Shown here one piece after another: positions 17,469 through 26,069 of a DNA stretch of 64,000 bases. The translations under genes were made by a program, and so were the position numbers. The notes under the pieces were generated by a model, which did not search any database, was not told where the DNA came from, and saw nothing but the letters and a program-made list of their open reading frames with translations. Position 1 is the first letter of the stretch, and each line of letters starts with the position of its first letter. The stretch comes from Sphingobacterium faecium (GTDB lineage: Bacteria; Bacteroidota; Bacteroidia; Sphingobacteriales; Sphingobacteriaceae), in the NCBI RefSeq assembly GCF_003054045.1, contig NZ_QBKH01000001.1, positions 982,726 through 1,046,725 on the forward strand, given 5' to 3'.

Positions 17469-19142
17469 ATGAAGATACTAATAGAAGGTGAGAGATACCC
17501 CATTGACTATCTAGTTCAAATCTTTAGATCGGACCAGTTTTATGAACCTTATGGTAATGATGGGAAAATTAAATTCGTCGGTTATTATCACGATTTAAGT
17601 AACAATGAGCTTGTCTTTATGTTGCCGAAAGTATTTATGTCAGATTGCCGTCAAACAGTATTTGGTCATACTATAGATGAATTAATAGACTATGTTGGAA
17701 ATGAATCTGTAATTAGAGATAAACGTCTAATTTGGATGAGAGATCTTTCTGTATATTTCTATAAGAGTCTCATGAAATTCAGACATAAATTCCCAGATTC
17801 AACCTTGATTAATTATTCTCCAATTTTTCAATTAAAGGGAATAAATAAGACGTTACAATATTCGTACTTGGATATTCTTCTAAGCTTTTTGACGTATTAT
17901 AAAAAAAATGGTAATCAAATCCTCTATAAGCATATAGACGCAGTCCAAACAAACCCTAAAAAACCAAAATGGGAAAAGACAGTAAGAAAAGGTAAACCAA
18001 TATTAAGTGGTGATAGTATTATTTATGATCGGATTCGTGCTAAAAATAAAATTGCAAATAATGAGGAACAATTAATTGTTTGTTTTTTCTCAATATTAAA
18101 CTATTTAAATGAACAGCATAATTTAGGTTTGCAAATCGATAAAGTCTATCCCGTTGTGAAAGGAATTCGGTTTAGAGAATTGATGAAACGCGGTGTGTCC
18201 AAGTTGAAGAAAATAAAATATCGTTATTATACAGATTCTCTTAAGGAGATGCATACATTATGTTTGTTATTTTTTGATGCCCATGATCAAGGCAGTGGTA
18301 AAGCAAGGGAAGATTTTATGACTATTAGCGAGTACAATATTGTATTTGAAGATATGGTTGACAATCTTTTTTCTGATGATCTTGACGATATTTCGACAAA
18401 TGGGCGCAATTTATATAGTTTAAAATACCATAAGGACGGAAAGATTTTAGATCATATTTTTGATCACACATCACTTTTTGATGATTCAAGTATTTTTTAT
18501 ATTGGTGATTCAAAATATTATAAATCAGGAGCAGAAGCAAAACAGGAATCTCGTTTTAAACAATTTGCTTATGCAAAAAATGTGATTCAATATAACATAG
18601 ACCTGCTGAATGAGAAAAATAGACCATATAAAGCTAATCAACAATATCGTGATGAATTAACTGAGGGGTATAATATTACTCCTAATTTCTTTATTTATGG
18701 TTATATTGATAAACCAGATGATTACAGTTTAAACGAACTTAAACCAAATGGAGAAGTACAGACATCTCATCATTTCAAACATCGTTTATTCGACAGAGAT
18801 ACATTGTTTGTTCATCAGTACAAAATAAATTTTTTATTTGTTTTGAAATCCTACGTAAATTTAAGAACGGCTGCTATAGATGAATTTCGTAAACATGCAC
18901 GAATGTTGTTTAGAGAAGAATTTCTTAAATATTTTGCTGAAGGTGGTAAATCTGGTTATACCTTGTACAGGTATAATGGCACAGAAGACCAGACTGATTT
19001 TGTCAATAATAATTTTAAATTATTGAACGGGAAAATATATCAGACTATTGAAAATGACCTACTATTAGCAGTACATAAAGATGATGATGATGAAAAACTC
19101 CGCGCATTATTACTTATATTTAAAGAAATAGAGATTCAATAG
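17469..19142 (+). CDS. McrC/LlaJI-like PD-(D/E)XK nuclease subunit
   Basis: A 557-residue protein whose ATG follows the McrB-like stop directly. The nuclease core reads KILDHIF (D328), then IFYIGDSKYYKSG (D347-x-K349), the D-(E/D)-x-K catalytic set, followed by the helix SRFKQFAYAKNVI. The N-terminal half would bind the McrB-like ring. With a C protein and C5 methyltransferase this resembles the LlaJI system, where the McrBC-like pair cuts an unmethylated site, unlike McrBC itself, which cuts methylated DNA. Here the operon continues with an EcoRII-like nuclease. Confidence 0.88.
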   Translation: MKILIEGERYPIDYLVQIFRSDQFYEPYGNDGKIKFVGYYHDLSNNELVFMLPKVFMSDCRQTVFGHTIDELIDYVGNESVIRDKRLIWMRDLSVYFYKSLMKFRHKFPDSTLINYSPIFQLKGINKTLQYSYLDILLSFLTYYKKNGNQILYKHIDAVQTNPKKPKWEKTVRKGKPILSGDSIIYDRIRAKNKIANNEEQLIVCFFSILNYLNEQHNLGLQIDKVYPVVKGIRFRELMKRGVSKLKKIKYRYYTDSLKEMHTLCLLFFDAHDQGSGKAREDFMTISEYNIVFEDMVDNLFSDDLDDISTNGRNLYSLKYHKDGKILDHIFDHTSLFDDSSIFYIGDSKYYKSGAEAKQESRFKQFAYAKNVIQYNIDLLNEKNRPYKANQQYRDELTEGYNITPNFFIYGYIDKPDDYSLNELKPNGEVQTSHHFKHRLFDRDTLFVHQYKINFLFVLKSYVNLRTAAIDEFRKHARMLFREEFLKYFAEGGKSGYTLYRYNGTEDQTDFVNNNFKLLNGKIYQTIENDLLLAVHKDDDDEKLRALLLIFKEIEIQ

Positions 19143-19144
19143 TT

Positions 19145-20326
19145 ATGAGTGTAAAAATATCAGACCATTTTATTGGAATAGCTGCAAAACGTTTGAGTCG
19201 TGTTGAAATATTTTCACATCAGCATGAGTTCAATGGTATAAATGCTTTTAGAAATATCTTAGGGAATGATAGATTAAATTTCAAAGGAAATGTGATTTAT
19301 TTTGCTGATGATGAGGAAAAAATGATTGATAATGCATCAGATTTCACTTGGTATGATGCACGTGAAAATAATCCTAAGCGATCAGCAGAATTTCGACTTT
19401 ATTTTTCTGATCCAGAAGTTGTTCCAAATGCCTTAGTTGGAGATTTAGTTATTATGGGAAAAACAATTCATAATGAATTGACCATTATCGTTGCTGAACA
19501 AGATTCTACTGCAGAAAAGCAATTACTATTTCTATTTGGGCTTGAGGAAGTTGAAAATAGATTTATTGTGAGGGATTTTCGTGAAGATTATACCGATATT
19601 GGATTTGCTGGTAAATATATTTTAGAATCCATAGGGATTGAAATTGAGATAGAAGATGAAGTTGATTACCTTCAGATAATGCAGGATCAATTTGGAATGA
19701 CTTTTCCAACAACAGCGATTTTCTCGCAATTCGCGCGTTCCACAGTTTCAGATGTTAGTATTCTTGATGATCCTGACCATGCTTTAATTTCTTGGTGGGA
19801 CAGAGAAGGTGAACTATTGCGGATTTTTGAAAGAGCTGTGGTAGGAGAGAGAATTAGAGAGGGGTTTGGGGATGATGTTGATGGATTTATTCAATTTGCT
19901 TTAACAGTGATTAATCGACGTAAATCCCGTGCAGGACATAGTTTTGAAAATCATCTACAGACTATTTTTGACAGTTATAAAATAAAATACTCTAAAGGAG
20001 CAAAAACTGAAAGAAAGAATAGGCCAGATTTTATTTTCCCATCAGTAGATGCATACCGTGATTCTACATACCCAGAAGAAAGCTTGCATATGCTTGGTGT
20101 GAAAACAACTGCTAAAGACAGGTGGCGACAAGTTTTATCTGAAGCGGACCGTGTTTCAAGAAAACATTTAATTACACTAGAGCCAGCTATCAGTAAAAGT
20201 CAAACAGACGAAATGGAGGCACAAAACCTTCAATTAATTATACCTGTTTCCTTACATCAAACTTATTTAGCTGAACAGATGATGCAAATAATTGATTTAA
20301 AGACTTTTATTAACAAACTAAGTTAG
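19145..20326 (+). CDS. EcoRII-like type II restriction endonuclease
   Basis: A 393-residue protein, close to EcoRII length (404). The C-terminal catalytic domain has RRKSRAGHSFENHLQ (258-272), RPDFIFPS (D295), LGVKTTAKDRWRQVL (K320) and SEAD (E333). The D...VK...E spacing fits the EcoRII-C family. The N-terminal ~180 residues would be the effector-DNA-binding domain. EcoRII cuts CCWGG and is blocked by C5 methylation from the paired methyltransferase. The start is two bases after the McrC-like stop. Having this in the same operon as McrBC-like nucleases with one methyltransferase is unusual. Confidence 0.9.
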   Translation: MSVKISDHFIGIAAKRLSRVEIFSHQHEFNGINAFRNILGNDRLNFKGNVIYFADDEEKMIDNASDFTWYDARENNPKRSAEFRLYFSDPEVVPNALVGDLVIMGKTIHNELTIIVAEQDSTAEKQLLFLFGLEEVENRFIVRDFREDYTDIGFAGKYILESIGIEIEIEDEVDYLQIMQDQFGMTFPTTAIFSQFARSTVSDVSILDDPDHALISWWDREGELLRIFERAVVGERIREGFGDDVDGFIQFALTVINRRKSRAGHSFENHLQTIFDSYKIKYSKGAKTERKNRPDFIFPSVDAYRDSTYPEESLHMLGVKTTAKDRWRQVLSEADRVSRKHLITLEPAISKSQTDEMEAQNLQLIIPVSLHQTYLAEQMMQIIDLKTFINKLS

Positions 20327-20338
20327 TGTTGTTTCTTT

Positions 20339-21241
20339 ATGGTTTATTTTACTTTAGGAAGATCAAATTCTGTAAAGCAATTAGCTGATAGTGGAACCAC
20401 AATCTCGAATTGGTTTTCTATTAGTGATGATATGTACTCAGACGATCCATTTTCAGGTGTTTTTAATCCTGAATTTGATTACCATAGCGAAGAGGAGGCT
20501 ATAATTAAAAGCTCTTATTTAGTTGATATGTTAAATGGTGCGAGCATTTTATTAGGTACAAATATTAACCTACAGCTTGACTTAATTATAAATGAGAATG
20601 TAAGAGTTGGTGAGTTTAATGATTATAGTAGCAGGATTAGTATCATTAAGAATAAAGTATTCGATGTTGATTATGATCGGACCATTTTTAAGAATTTTAT
20701 GAAAAGAGGAAGATTAGACTTAGCACTGGTTTATTTATCAAACTTCGATCATTACTGTCGCTATTTTCTTTATATCCTTTCAAAAAATAAGGTGGATTTC
20801 ATTTCTCTTTATAAAATATGGGAATCTTTAGAGGATCGGCACAACTATTTTTGTAAATTGTATAAACCAAAAGGAATCTCTCAAATTAAACTAAAAATAT
20901 GGTTGAATAATTTAATTTTTTTACAGAAGTCGGAGCTATCAATTATTAATGCATTTACAAAATTTGCAAATCACTATGTTTATGTAGGGCAAATTTCGCG
21001 TCATGGTATTAAACTCTTTAATTATCCAGCTAAATTAAATATTTCTGAAGAGAGAATGACTAAAGATGAGATTCTTGAATTAGCATCATCTGTAATATTT
21101 AGAGCAACTATTAGGTCTTTAACTAAATTAAACTTTGCAATAAAAGAGTCGTCTGCAAAAATTTGTGCATATTATCCAAATGAATTTTATTTATTAAATA
21201 AAGATGAAATTCATTTGGATATAGAGAATTTTTTGTTTTAA
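20339..21241 (+). CDS. Hypothetical protein, last gene of the restriction operon
   Basis: A 300-residue protein without a family I can name. It has no signal peptide or obvious membrane helix. The C-terminal half is strongly helical (residues ~125-230). It begins 12 bases after the EcoRII-like stop on the same strand, so it is probably part of the operon, and its base composition matches the McrBC genes. It might be an accessory specificity or immunity factor; that is a guess from position. Confidence 0.6.
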   Translation: MVYFTLGRSNSVKQLADSGTTISNWFSISDDMYSDDPFSGVFNPEFDYHSEEEAIIKSSYLVDMLNGASILLGTNINLQLDLIINENVRVGEFNDYSSRISIIKNKVFDVDYDRTIFKNFMKRGRLDLALVYLSNFDHYCRYFLYILSKNKVDFISLYKIWESLEDRHNYFCKLYKPKGISQIKLKIWLNNLIFLQKSELSIINAFTKFANHYVYVGQISRHGIKLFNYPAKLNISEERMTKDEILELASSVIFRATIRSLTKLNFAIKESSAKICAYYPNEFYLLNKDEIHLDIENFLF

Positions 21242-21252
21242 AATTTTAATCA

Positions 21253-21396
21253 TTAATTTTTAACAGCTTGATTGCAATAAGGATGAGTTAGTTGACAGTT
21301 ATCAAAACTTCCTAAACCACCTGCAAATTTTTTTTGAATATGGTCATATGAAACAGATTTTTCAGGATCTAAATAACCATCAGTGAATGCAGTTTC
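21253..21396 (-). pseudogene. C-terminal remnant of an HNH endonuclease gene
   Basis: The minus strand reads ETAFTDGYLDPEKSVSYDHI, then KKFAGGLGSFDNCQLTHPYCNQ and a stop. DHI...GGxGSxDNxQLxHxxCN is the second half of an HNH nuclease. The frame has an upstream TAA and no start, so it is a relic. A matching N-terminal remnant lies on the other side of the Shedu gene at 22575-22700. Confidence 0.65.
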
Positions 21397-21409
21397 TTAA
21401 TTTTGTTTA

Positions 21410-22600
21410 TTATTCTTTTTTGTGACAAATATAAAATGCCCGTTCAAATAGTTCGTCGTATGTTATTATCTCAATATTCTTTAAACTTTTTCTAAACATT
21501 TCGAAAGATGCATACTTTGTTTCATTGATTTTATTTTCAATAACGAATTCTTTTAAATTACCAATTATAACAAATGTTTTGGGGGAATATAAGAAGACAG
21601 TTTCTCCTGTTAAATTGTCCTCTTCATCCTTTATTTCAGTTTTAGAGGAAATTTCTTTTAAAGCATTTTGAACGGTGCGCTGAACTTGAGCTATTGCACC
21701 GGCTAATTCATCGGATATTTGCCAAGATTCGCCTCGATAAGCATGTTTAATATGCTTTAATAGAGGATCACTATTTAATTTTAATTCACAAAAACATAAA
21801 GAGTTTATTGCGCCTCTTGATTTTAAAAACGCATCAATGCGTTTACCTTTTGAGTTGAACGTAAAGCCACTGGTTACCTGTTCAAGTTTATTATTGTCAA
21901 GTTCAGAATTGAATACATAGTCTAATCCATAGCCTAATATCCAAGAATTTTTTTCAAAAAAGAATTGCCAGACTACCTCTTCTCCTTGTTTAGTAATATT
22001 ATTTTCATTTTTATATTTTAATAAGAAGCTATTATCCTTTATGAGCTTTTCAAATATATCCAATTGATTTTTTCTATACCCAAAATTGATAATATCTTTT
22101 GTTGTTACGTTATTGTTTAATGCGTGCTGTATAATATCTAAATTTTCTCTCACAACCTTATTAGCTTGATTTTCATCTAAAAGCAATGATTCCAAATTAT
22201 CATCTTTGATATTGAAAGTTGAATCGTGAGGAAACGATACTTCTTTTATTGATTTTAAAAAAAGATATAGTTTCTCTATTTCTTGTCCTGTAAATGAACT
22301 TTCTTTTGGTGCATTTTTTATCGGTTTTCTTGTTGTGCCAAATTGCTGTAGTATAAGTTTTTCAATTGATCGAGTTTCATCTAGTAAGAAAAGAGCTTTT
22401 AACTGCCGTAATCCATTAGTTGAATGCCCTAATGTGACTTCATCTTTCATTAGAAACTCATTTCCTTGATAATCTAAAATTTTATGAGCATATTTCTTTT
22501 TAAAACTAGAAAAATCATTTGAAAATGATTTAGCAAAGTCGGTTTTATCAGGCTGCCTTTCGTTGGCATACATTTCATCTAAATTTATATCTGCTTCCAT
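21410..22600 (-). CDS. sduA: Shedu immune nuclease (DUF4263)
   Basis: A 396-residue protein. The C-terminal DUF4263 nuclease is clear: EEVVWQFFFEKNSWILGYGL, then GKRIDAFLKSRG (D) and LCFCELKLN (E-x-K) as the PD-(D/E)XK catalytic set, followed by AYRGESWQISDELAGAIAQVQ and the helix to the C-terminus. The N-terminal ~190 residues are the variable sensing region. Shedu is a single-gene antiphage system that nicks DNA. The gene lies exactly between two remnants of an HNH gene, and its start codon overlaps the end of the upstream remnant, which suggests it replaced the middle of that gene. Confidence 0.88.
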   Translation of the reverse strand: MEADINLDEMYANERQPDKTDFAKSFSNDFSSFKKKYAHKILDYQGNEFLMKDEVTLGHSTNGLRQLKALFLLDETRSIEKLILQQFGTTRKPIKNAPKESSFTGQEIEKLYLFLKSIKEVSFPHDSTFNIKDDNLESLLLDENQANKVVRENLDIIQHALNNNVTTKDIINFGYRKNQLDIFEKLIKDNSFLLKYKNENNITKQGEEVVWQFFFEKNSWILGYGLDYVFNSELDNNKLEQVTSGFTFNSKGKRIDAFLKSRGAINSLCFCELKLNSDPLLKHIKHAYRGESWQISDELAGAIAQVQRTVQNALKEISSKTEIKDEEDNLTGETVFLYSPKTFVIIGNLKEFVIENKINETKYASFEMFRKSLKNIEIITYDELFERAFYICHKKE

Positions 22601-22700
22601 TTGTTAAGTGATTTAAATAACGTTTAGGGAAATGATATTCATTTCCAGTGTTATCTTTCCACTGGGATACATCATTTTCTGTAATAACTGTGTATTTCAT
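22575..22700 (-). pseudogene. N-terminal remnant of an HNH endonuclease gene
   Basis: An ATG at 22700 starts a 41-residue frame, MKYTVITENDVSQWKD followed by EYHFPKRYLNHLTNG, that resembles the N-terminus of Bacteroidota HNH restriction proteins and then ends at a stop inside the Shedu start region. Its partner is the C-terminal HNH piece at 21253-21396. It might still be translated ahead of Shedu. Confidence 0.5.
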
Positions 22701-22870
22701 TTTATATTTCTTCTATATTTCCAAGGGTCAAAAGCACTTTGCTGTGTTCAATAACCTCATTTTATTTATTCCTACTAAGTGCTCTGCGTGAGCAAATTCA
22801 TATTACTTCTTGAAAATGTTTAAAGCTAATCAAGCCTAGGTTTCAACATTTACAAGTTGTTTCGTAACCC

Positions 22871-23458
22871 TTAATCTCTTTCTAACTTCCTTTTAGCCTT
22901 TCCTATTAAGCGTTCGTCCATAGCTTTGTGGATCAGGTAAAGGGCATCAATAACATCTTCACCCTTCTCATTCTTAAATTTTCTTGATTTCCTTAATTTC
23001 TTAAACGCGCCTTTTAGCATTCCACTAACTTGGTAAATTGTTATCCCTTGATTTAATGGAGAGGGGAGACATCTGGTGAGTTCTGATTCTGAAAATATTG
23101 TTCCTATCTCTAAATGTTTAATAGCGAGAATTACATAACTGGCGGTATTTGTCAGACCAGCTTCTCCAACATTATCCGCAGCAGTATAAGGTCTGTCTTC
23201 AATTAACTTTTTTGTTGCTTCTGGCAGATCATCCCATAAAGGATACGTCGTTTCATCTTTTTGAAATTTGTAACGATCCAAGCCATAGATCAAGGGATAT
23301 GCCTCTATCAGTTGTAATGTCAGTTCACGATCATTTGATTCAACGCCCTTATAGACCACGTTTTTACCTAACAATAGCAGGTCTATTTCATCTTCAGTTA
23401 GCTGAAAATGGAGTCTAAACATCTTACTTTTAGCCACAAATTTCTCTTCGTTGCTCAT
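22871..23458 (-). CDS. Hypothetical protein (195 aa)
   Basis: No family recognised. The protein is soluble, charged, and begins with an acidic, leucine-rich helical segment (FQLTEDEIDLLLLGKN); the C-terminus is lysine/arginine-rich and helical and could bind nucleic acid. It follows the 196-residue hypothetical gene upstream on the same strand with 85 bases between. It lies within the defence island, but nothing in the sequence shows its role. Confidence 0.55.
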   Translation of the reverse strand: MSNEEKFVAKSKMFRLHFQLTEDEIDLLLLGKNVVYKGVESNDRELTLQLIEAYPLIYGLDRYKFQKDETTYPLWDDLPEATKKLIEDRPYTAADNVGEAGLTNTASYVILAIKHLEIGTIFSESELTRCLPSPLNQGITIYQVSGMLKGAFKKLRKSRKFKNEKGEDVIDALYLIHKAMDERLIGKAKRKLERD

Positions 23459-23543
23459 GGATCGAAATCATTTAGTTTAAAAGGTCGGAAATCTAATTCT
23501 ATAAATAAATACTTCTCGAATCTTCCTAATTTGGTTATTGATT

Positions 23544-24134
23544 TTAAACAATCTTATTATTCATTTTGTAAGCCTTGCTGTTATGAGTTCTGTCGAAATT
23601 CCTATTTAACCATGCTTCAATATTTGGTTTTAATAAATTAAACTTATACTCATCTATTTTAAACTGCTTTATTGGAGGCCCCCATACATTTATTTTAATA
23701 AAATTAGGCACATATGCTAAGTCTTGATTTAAATCATACAGCTCAATTGTATCTTTTTCATGATTACCCTTTAGTAAAAGAAAAGGGCATCTTTCCCAGC
23801 GCTTATTTAAGTTGATCGATTTATCACTAATCGCTATAATCACATAAAAAGGAAAATCAGGGTCAAAAAATCTTCGACTATTTTTTATATGCGTTTCGGT
23901 TTTTAGTACGATCTTTCTTTCCAGAAGATTGGTTTTCAAGCTATTCGCTAGTTCGTTAATATCAGTTAAGATTAGTCCCTCGAAATCTGCTTTAAATTTC
24001 TTGAATTTAGCCCAATAGATTTCATAAGTTAGATGTTCCTTTTGTTTTTTCTCTCTTACTGTTAGCTTCCTCTTAATGCTTTCCCTATCAAGTTCTAAAA
24101 GACTTTTTTCTAGTGATTTAATAAGGTTTTCCAT
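23544..24134 (-). CDS. Hypothetical protein (196 aa)
   Basis: No family recognised. The first ~60 residues are a charged helix, possibly coiled coil (LEKSLLELDRESIKRKLTVREKK). The rest is mixed alpha/beta with aromatic motifs (RRFFDPDFPFYVIIAISDKS; NVWGPPIKQF). No signal peptide. It is upstream of the other hypothetical at 22871 and codirectional with it. Confidence 0.55.
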   Translation of the reverse strand: MENLIKSLEKSLLELDRESIKRKLTVREKKQKEHLTYEIYWAKFKKFKADFEGLILTDINELANSLKTNLLERKIVLKTETHIKNSRRFFDPDFPFYVIIAISDKSINLNKRWERCPFLLLKGNHEKDTIELYDLNQDLAYVPNFIKINVWGPPIKQFKIDEYKFNLLKPNIEAWLNRNFDRTHNSKAYKMNNKIV

Positions 24135-24289
24135 ATCAGTCTAATATTTTTGACCTCATAAATTAATTTATGCTTTTCAATTGATTAGTAATAAATTTGT
24201 TGTGTGTTTATGATTTTTCTTTTTTATCATTTTCTAATGAAATCACCTTATAATATTCTTCGGGGCGACCTAATTCATAATTGTTGACA

Positions 24290-24463
24290 TTATTTCTTTT
24301 TCTTTGTTTCCTTAATAGTAGTTTTAGGATTTTTTGAATTATATTCTTTCGTTGTATAGCGACCTGTGTCAGCTCTTCTATATTTTATAGTTGTTTTCGG
24401 TTTTTGAGCAAAACAACTAAATACTACAGTTGTCATTATTATCAATGATAATATCTTTTTCAT
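24290..24463 (-). CDS. Small secreted or lipoprotein-like basic peptide (57 aa)
   Basis: An ATG at 24463 opens a 57-residue frame that begins with a signal peptide (MKKILSLIIMTTVVFS-CFAQ) and continues as a threonine/lysine-rich basic tail ending ETKKKK. The FSC could be a lipobox, or cleavage could follow FAQ. Such small exported basic peptides are common and uncharacterised in Bacteroidota. The flanking 24135-24289 and 24464-24617 show no other gene. Confidence 0.6.
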   Translation of the reverse strand: MKKILSLIIMTTVVFSCFAQKPKTTIKYRRADTGRYTTKEYNSKNPKTTIKETKKKK

Positions 24464-24617
24464 TTTTTTATAGTTTTGAATGAAGCAGCGTAATCCTTTA
24501 ATGGGCGCACAATTATTAAACCCATTTGATTTGCTATCTTCTTGGTTTGTAGTTTAGCAATAAGGTAATGTAAATTGGTAATTCATCTCTAATTACTATA
24601 TATAATCTCTTAAAATA

Positions 24618-25085
24618 TTATATTTTGATCTCACCAAATAAATCTTTAAAAGTCTCAAAAAGAGGAAAGTTCATCCCATCACAAAAATTTATTAATTCTG
24701 ATGCAGTAGCTCTTTTAGTATTGCCACTTGCAAACTTTGACATTTTATTTTTCGGCATACCAATTAATGCTTCTACATCTCGTTTTGGTTGGGTATAAAT
24801 TGAAAATAATTTGGCAGTTGGTGATAGATTATTAAATTTATCAACGAGTACGCCCTTCTTCCTGTCAGGAAATATTTCAGTTACGGAATCGTCAAATCTG
24901 TCTATTGTGACACCTGCATAAAAATTTGCTACATATAGTATTGGGTAAAATTCATCTGCATATAAAATAGCAGTACTTTCATTACTTAGAGCATTCATTC
25001 TGTCCTCGGTTAATCCTATTATACTAGCTATTTTTGCTTTGTTGGATTTTTTATTAGATAGGTATTTCCCAAGAGATGTTTTCAT
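24618..25085 (-). CDS. Putative DNA-binding protein with two HTH-like segments
   Basis: A 155-residue protein. Two segments look like XRE-type helix-turn-helix units: NKAKIASIIGLTEDRMNALSNEST near residues 15-38 and DVEALIGMPKNKMSKFASGNTK near 103-124, the second followed by a dimer-like helix ASELINFCDGM. It may be a regulator of nearby defence genes. The 100 bases upstream contain the inverted pair ATACGA...TCGTAT around the likely promoter. Assignment rests on pattern only. Confidence 0.6.
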   Translation of the reverse strand: MKTSLGKYLSNKKSNKAKIASIIGLTEDRMNALSNESTAILYADEFYPILYVANFYAGVTIDRFDDSVTEIFPDRKKGVLVDKFNNLSPTAKLFSIYTQPKRDVEALIGMPKNKMSKFASGNTKRATASELINFCDGMNFPLFETFKDLFGEIKI

Positions 25086-25251
25086 TTTTTTAAAATTTAT
25101 ACGATAAATGGTTTCAAAGTTTCTTTTTGTCGTATTTATTTGTATATTTGAATTAGTTAATTAAATAGCGACAAATCAAAGAGATATATTATCTCTGGAA
25201 CGATGTCACTCATAACAGAAAACCGCTAATTTTCCATATGGGTCGATCGTG

Positions 25252-25267
25252 AGTTCGCTTTCTATTG
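25252..25267 (+). promoter_or_regulatory. Alternative pairing partner upstream of the RNA candidate
   Basis: AGTTCGC-TTTC-TATTG is nearly the same as the 3' arm of the RNA stem (25377-25390), so it could also pair with the 5' arm at 25293-25306. If transcribed together, the two pairings exclude each other, as in an attenuator. A TATATTCG -7-like box (25276-25283) lies between the arms, so this may instead be chance or a regulatory DNA dyad. Confidence 0.3.
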
Positions 25268-25292
25268 GATTTTTGTATATTCGTACATAATT

Positions 25293-25398
25293 CAATAGGG
25301 CGAACTTCATGTCAGTCTCTGTGGAACCTTAACTTTTGTTAAGTTGGTCCTAGCGGTACCTCTGTCAGAGCTTTGGAGTTCGCCTTATTGTTTTTTTT
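25293..25398 (+). ncRNA. Unassigned structured RNA candidate with terminator
   Basis: CAATAGGGCGAACT (25293-25306) pairs along all 14 positions with AGTTCGCCTTATTG (25377-25390), one G-U pair included; that pair would be a mismatch on the minus strand, which favours + orientation. Inside it CTCTG/CAGAG, GGAACC/GGTACC (one mismatch) and an apical CTTAAC-TTTT-GTTAAG hairpin stack toward a loop. Eight Ts follow directly, as in an intrinsic terminator. TATATTCG ten bases upstream is one mismatch from the -7 consensus. I do not recognise the family. Confidence 0.6.
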
Positions 25399-25462
25399 AA
25401 TAACAAATAGGATATTCCCTTGCCTCAAGAGTGCACATCGTTTTTCATAACCAAAAACAATT

Positions 25463-25576
25463 ATGATAAAACGAATTAAAACCACCAAAAGAACCACCAC
25501 AGACCAGATCCAGGATCAGCGTCATTGGTTCGTCAATTCCAATTTAAAAAAGAACACATTCTTTGCGCCAGAATGA
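25463..25576 (+). CDS. Possible 37-residue basic peptide
   Basis: An ATG 65 bases after the RNA terminator opens a basic, threonine-rich frame (MIKRIKTTKRTTTDQ) ending NTFFAPE. It has no homology I recognise and no clear ribosome site. It is listed because the surroundings are otherwise empty. Confidence 0.2.
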   Translation: MIKRIKTTKRTTTDQIQDQRHWFVNSNLKKNTFFAPE

Positions 25577-26069
25577 GGCGTTACATAAAACATAATTACA
25601 AAATAGGATAGGGGATTTTGTTCCAAATCTAAAGAGGTGCGTTGTAGTACAAGCATTGGGTCGCAACCATACTTAATATTAAAAATGACGTCCTAATCAG
25701 GTTAAAACTAGCTTATTCCCACACTATGATGGATTATGTTTCCGACTTTTATTTTATTGGTACACAATTTATGCTCCAACAAAAAGAGGACCGGACGCCT
25801 ACTTTTTTACTTGACACTTTAAAAGTACCATCTTTTTTTTAGTAAAGCAAATATTGTTCGTTGCGATTTTATCGTGATACACTAATATTTTAAAAGTCGG
25901 TTTTTGTTCTTTAACTACATGATGCAATGATCAAGACCATTATATAACCAATTGACGAAGACGTAAAAGTGCATTTTCCTGATTTATTTTTTTAACCTGG
26001 TTTTCCTTAATGCCCATGTTATGTCCAGTCGGGTAGGGTTTAAGGGAACTAATTTAAGCCTTTAAAGCA

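Larger units (their letters stand above)
25086..26069. other. Intergenic region, 984 bases
   Basis: Holds a possible McrB-like relic (25166-25244), the structured RNA candidate at 25293-25398, and a 37-codon frame at 25463-25576. The remainder (25577-26069) shows no coding or structural signal I can support. Confidence 0.6.

Noticed and set aside
25252..25306. Invertible promoter flanked by inverted repeats
   Set aside because: The arms are only ~25 bases apart, too short for known site-specific inversion, and no invertase gene is near; an RNA explanation fits better.
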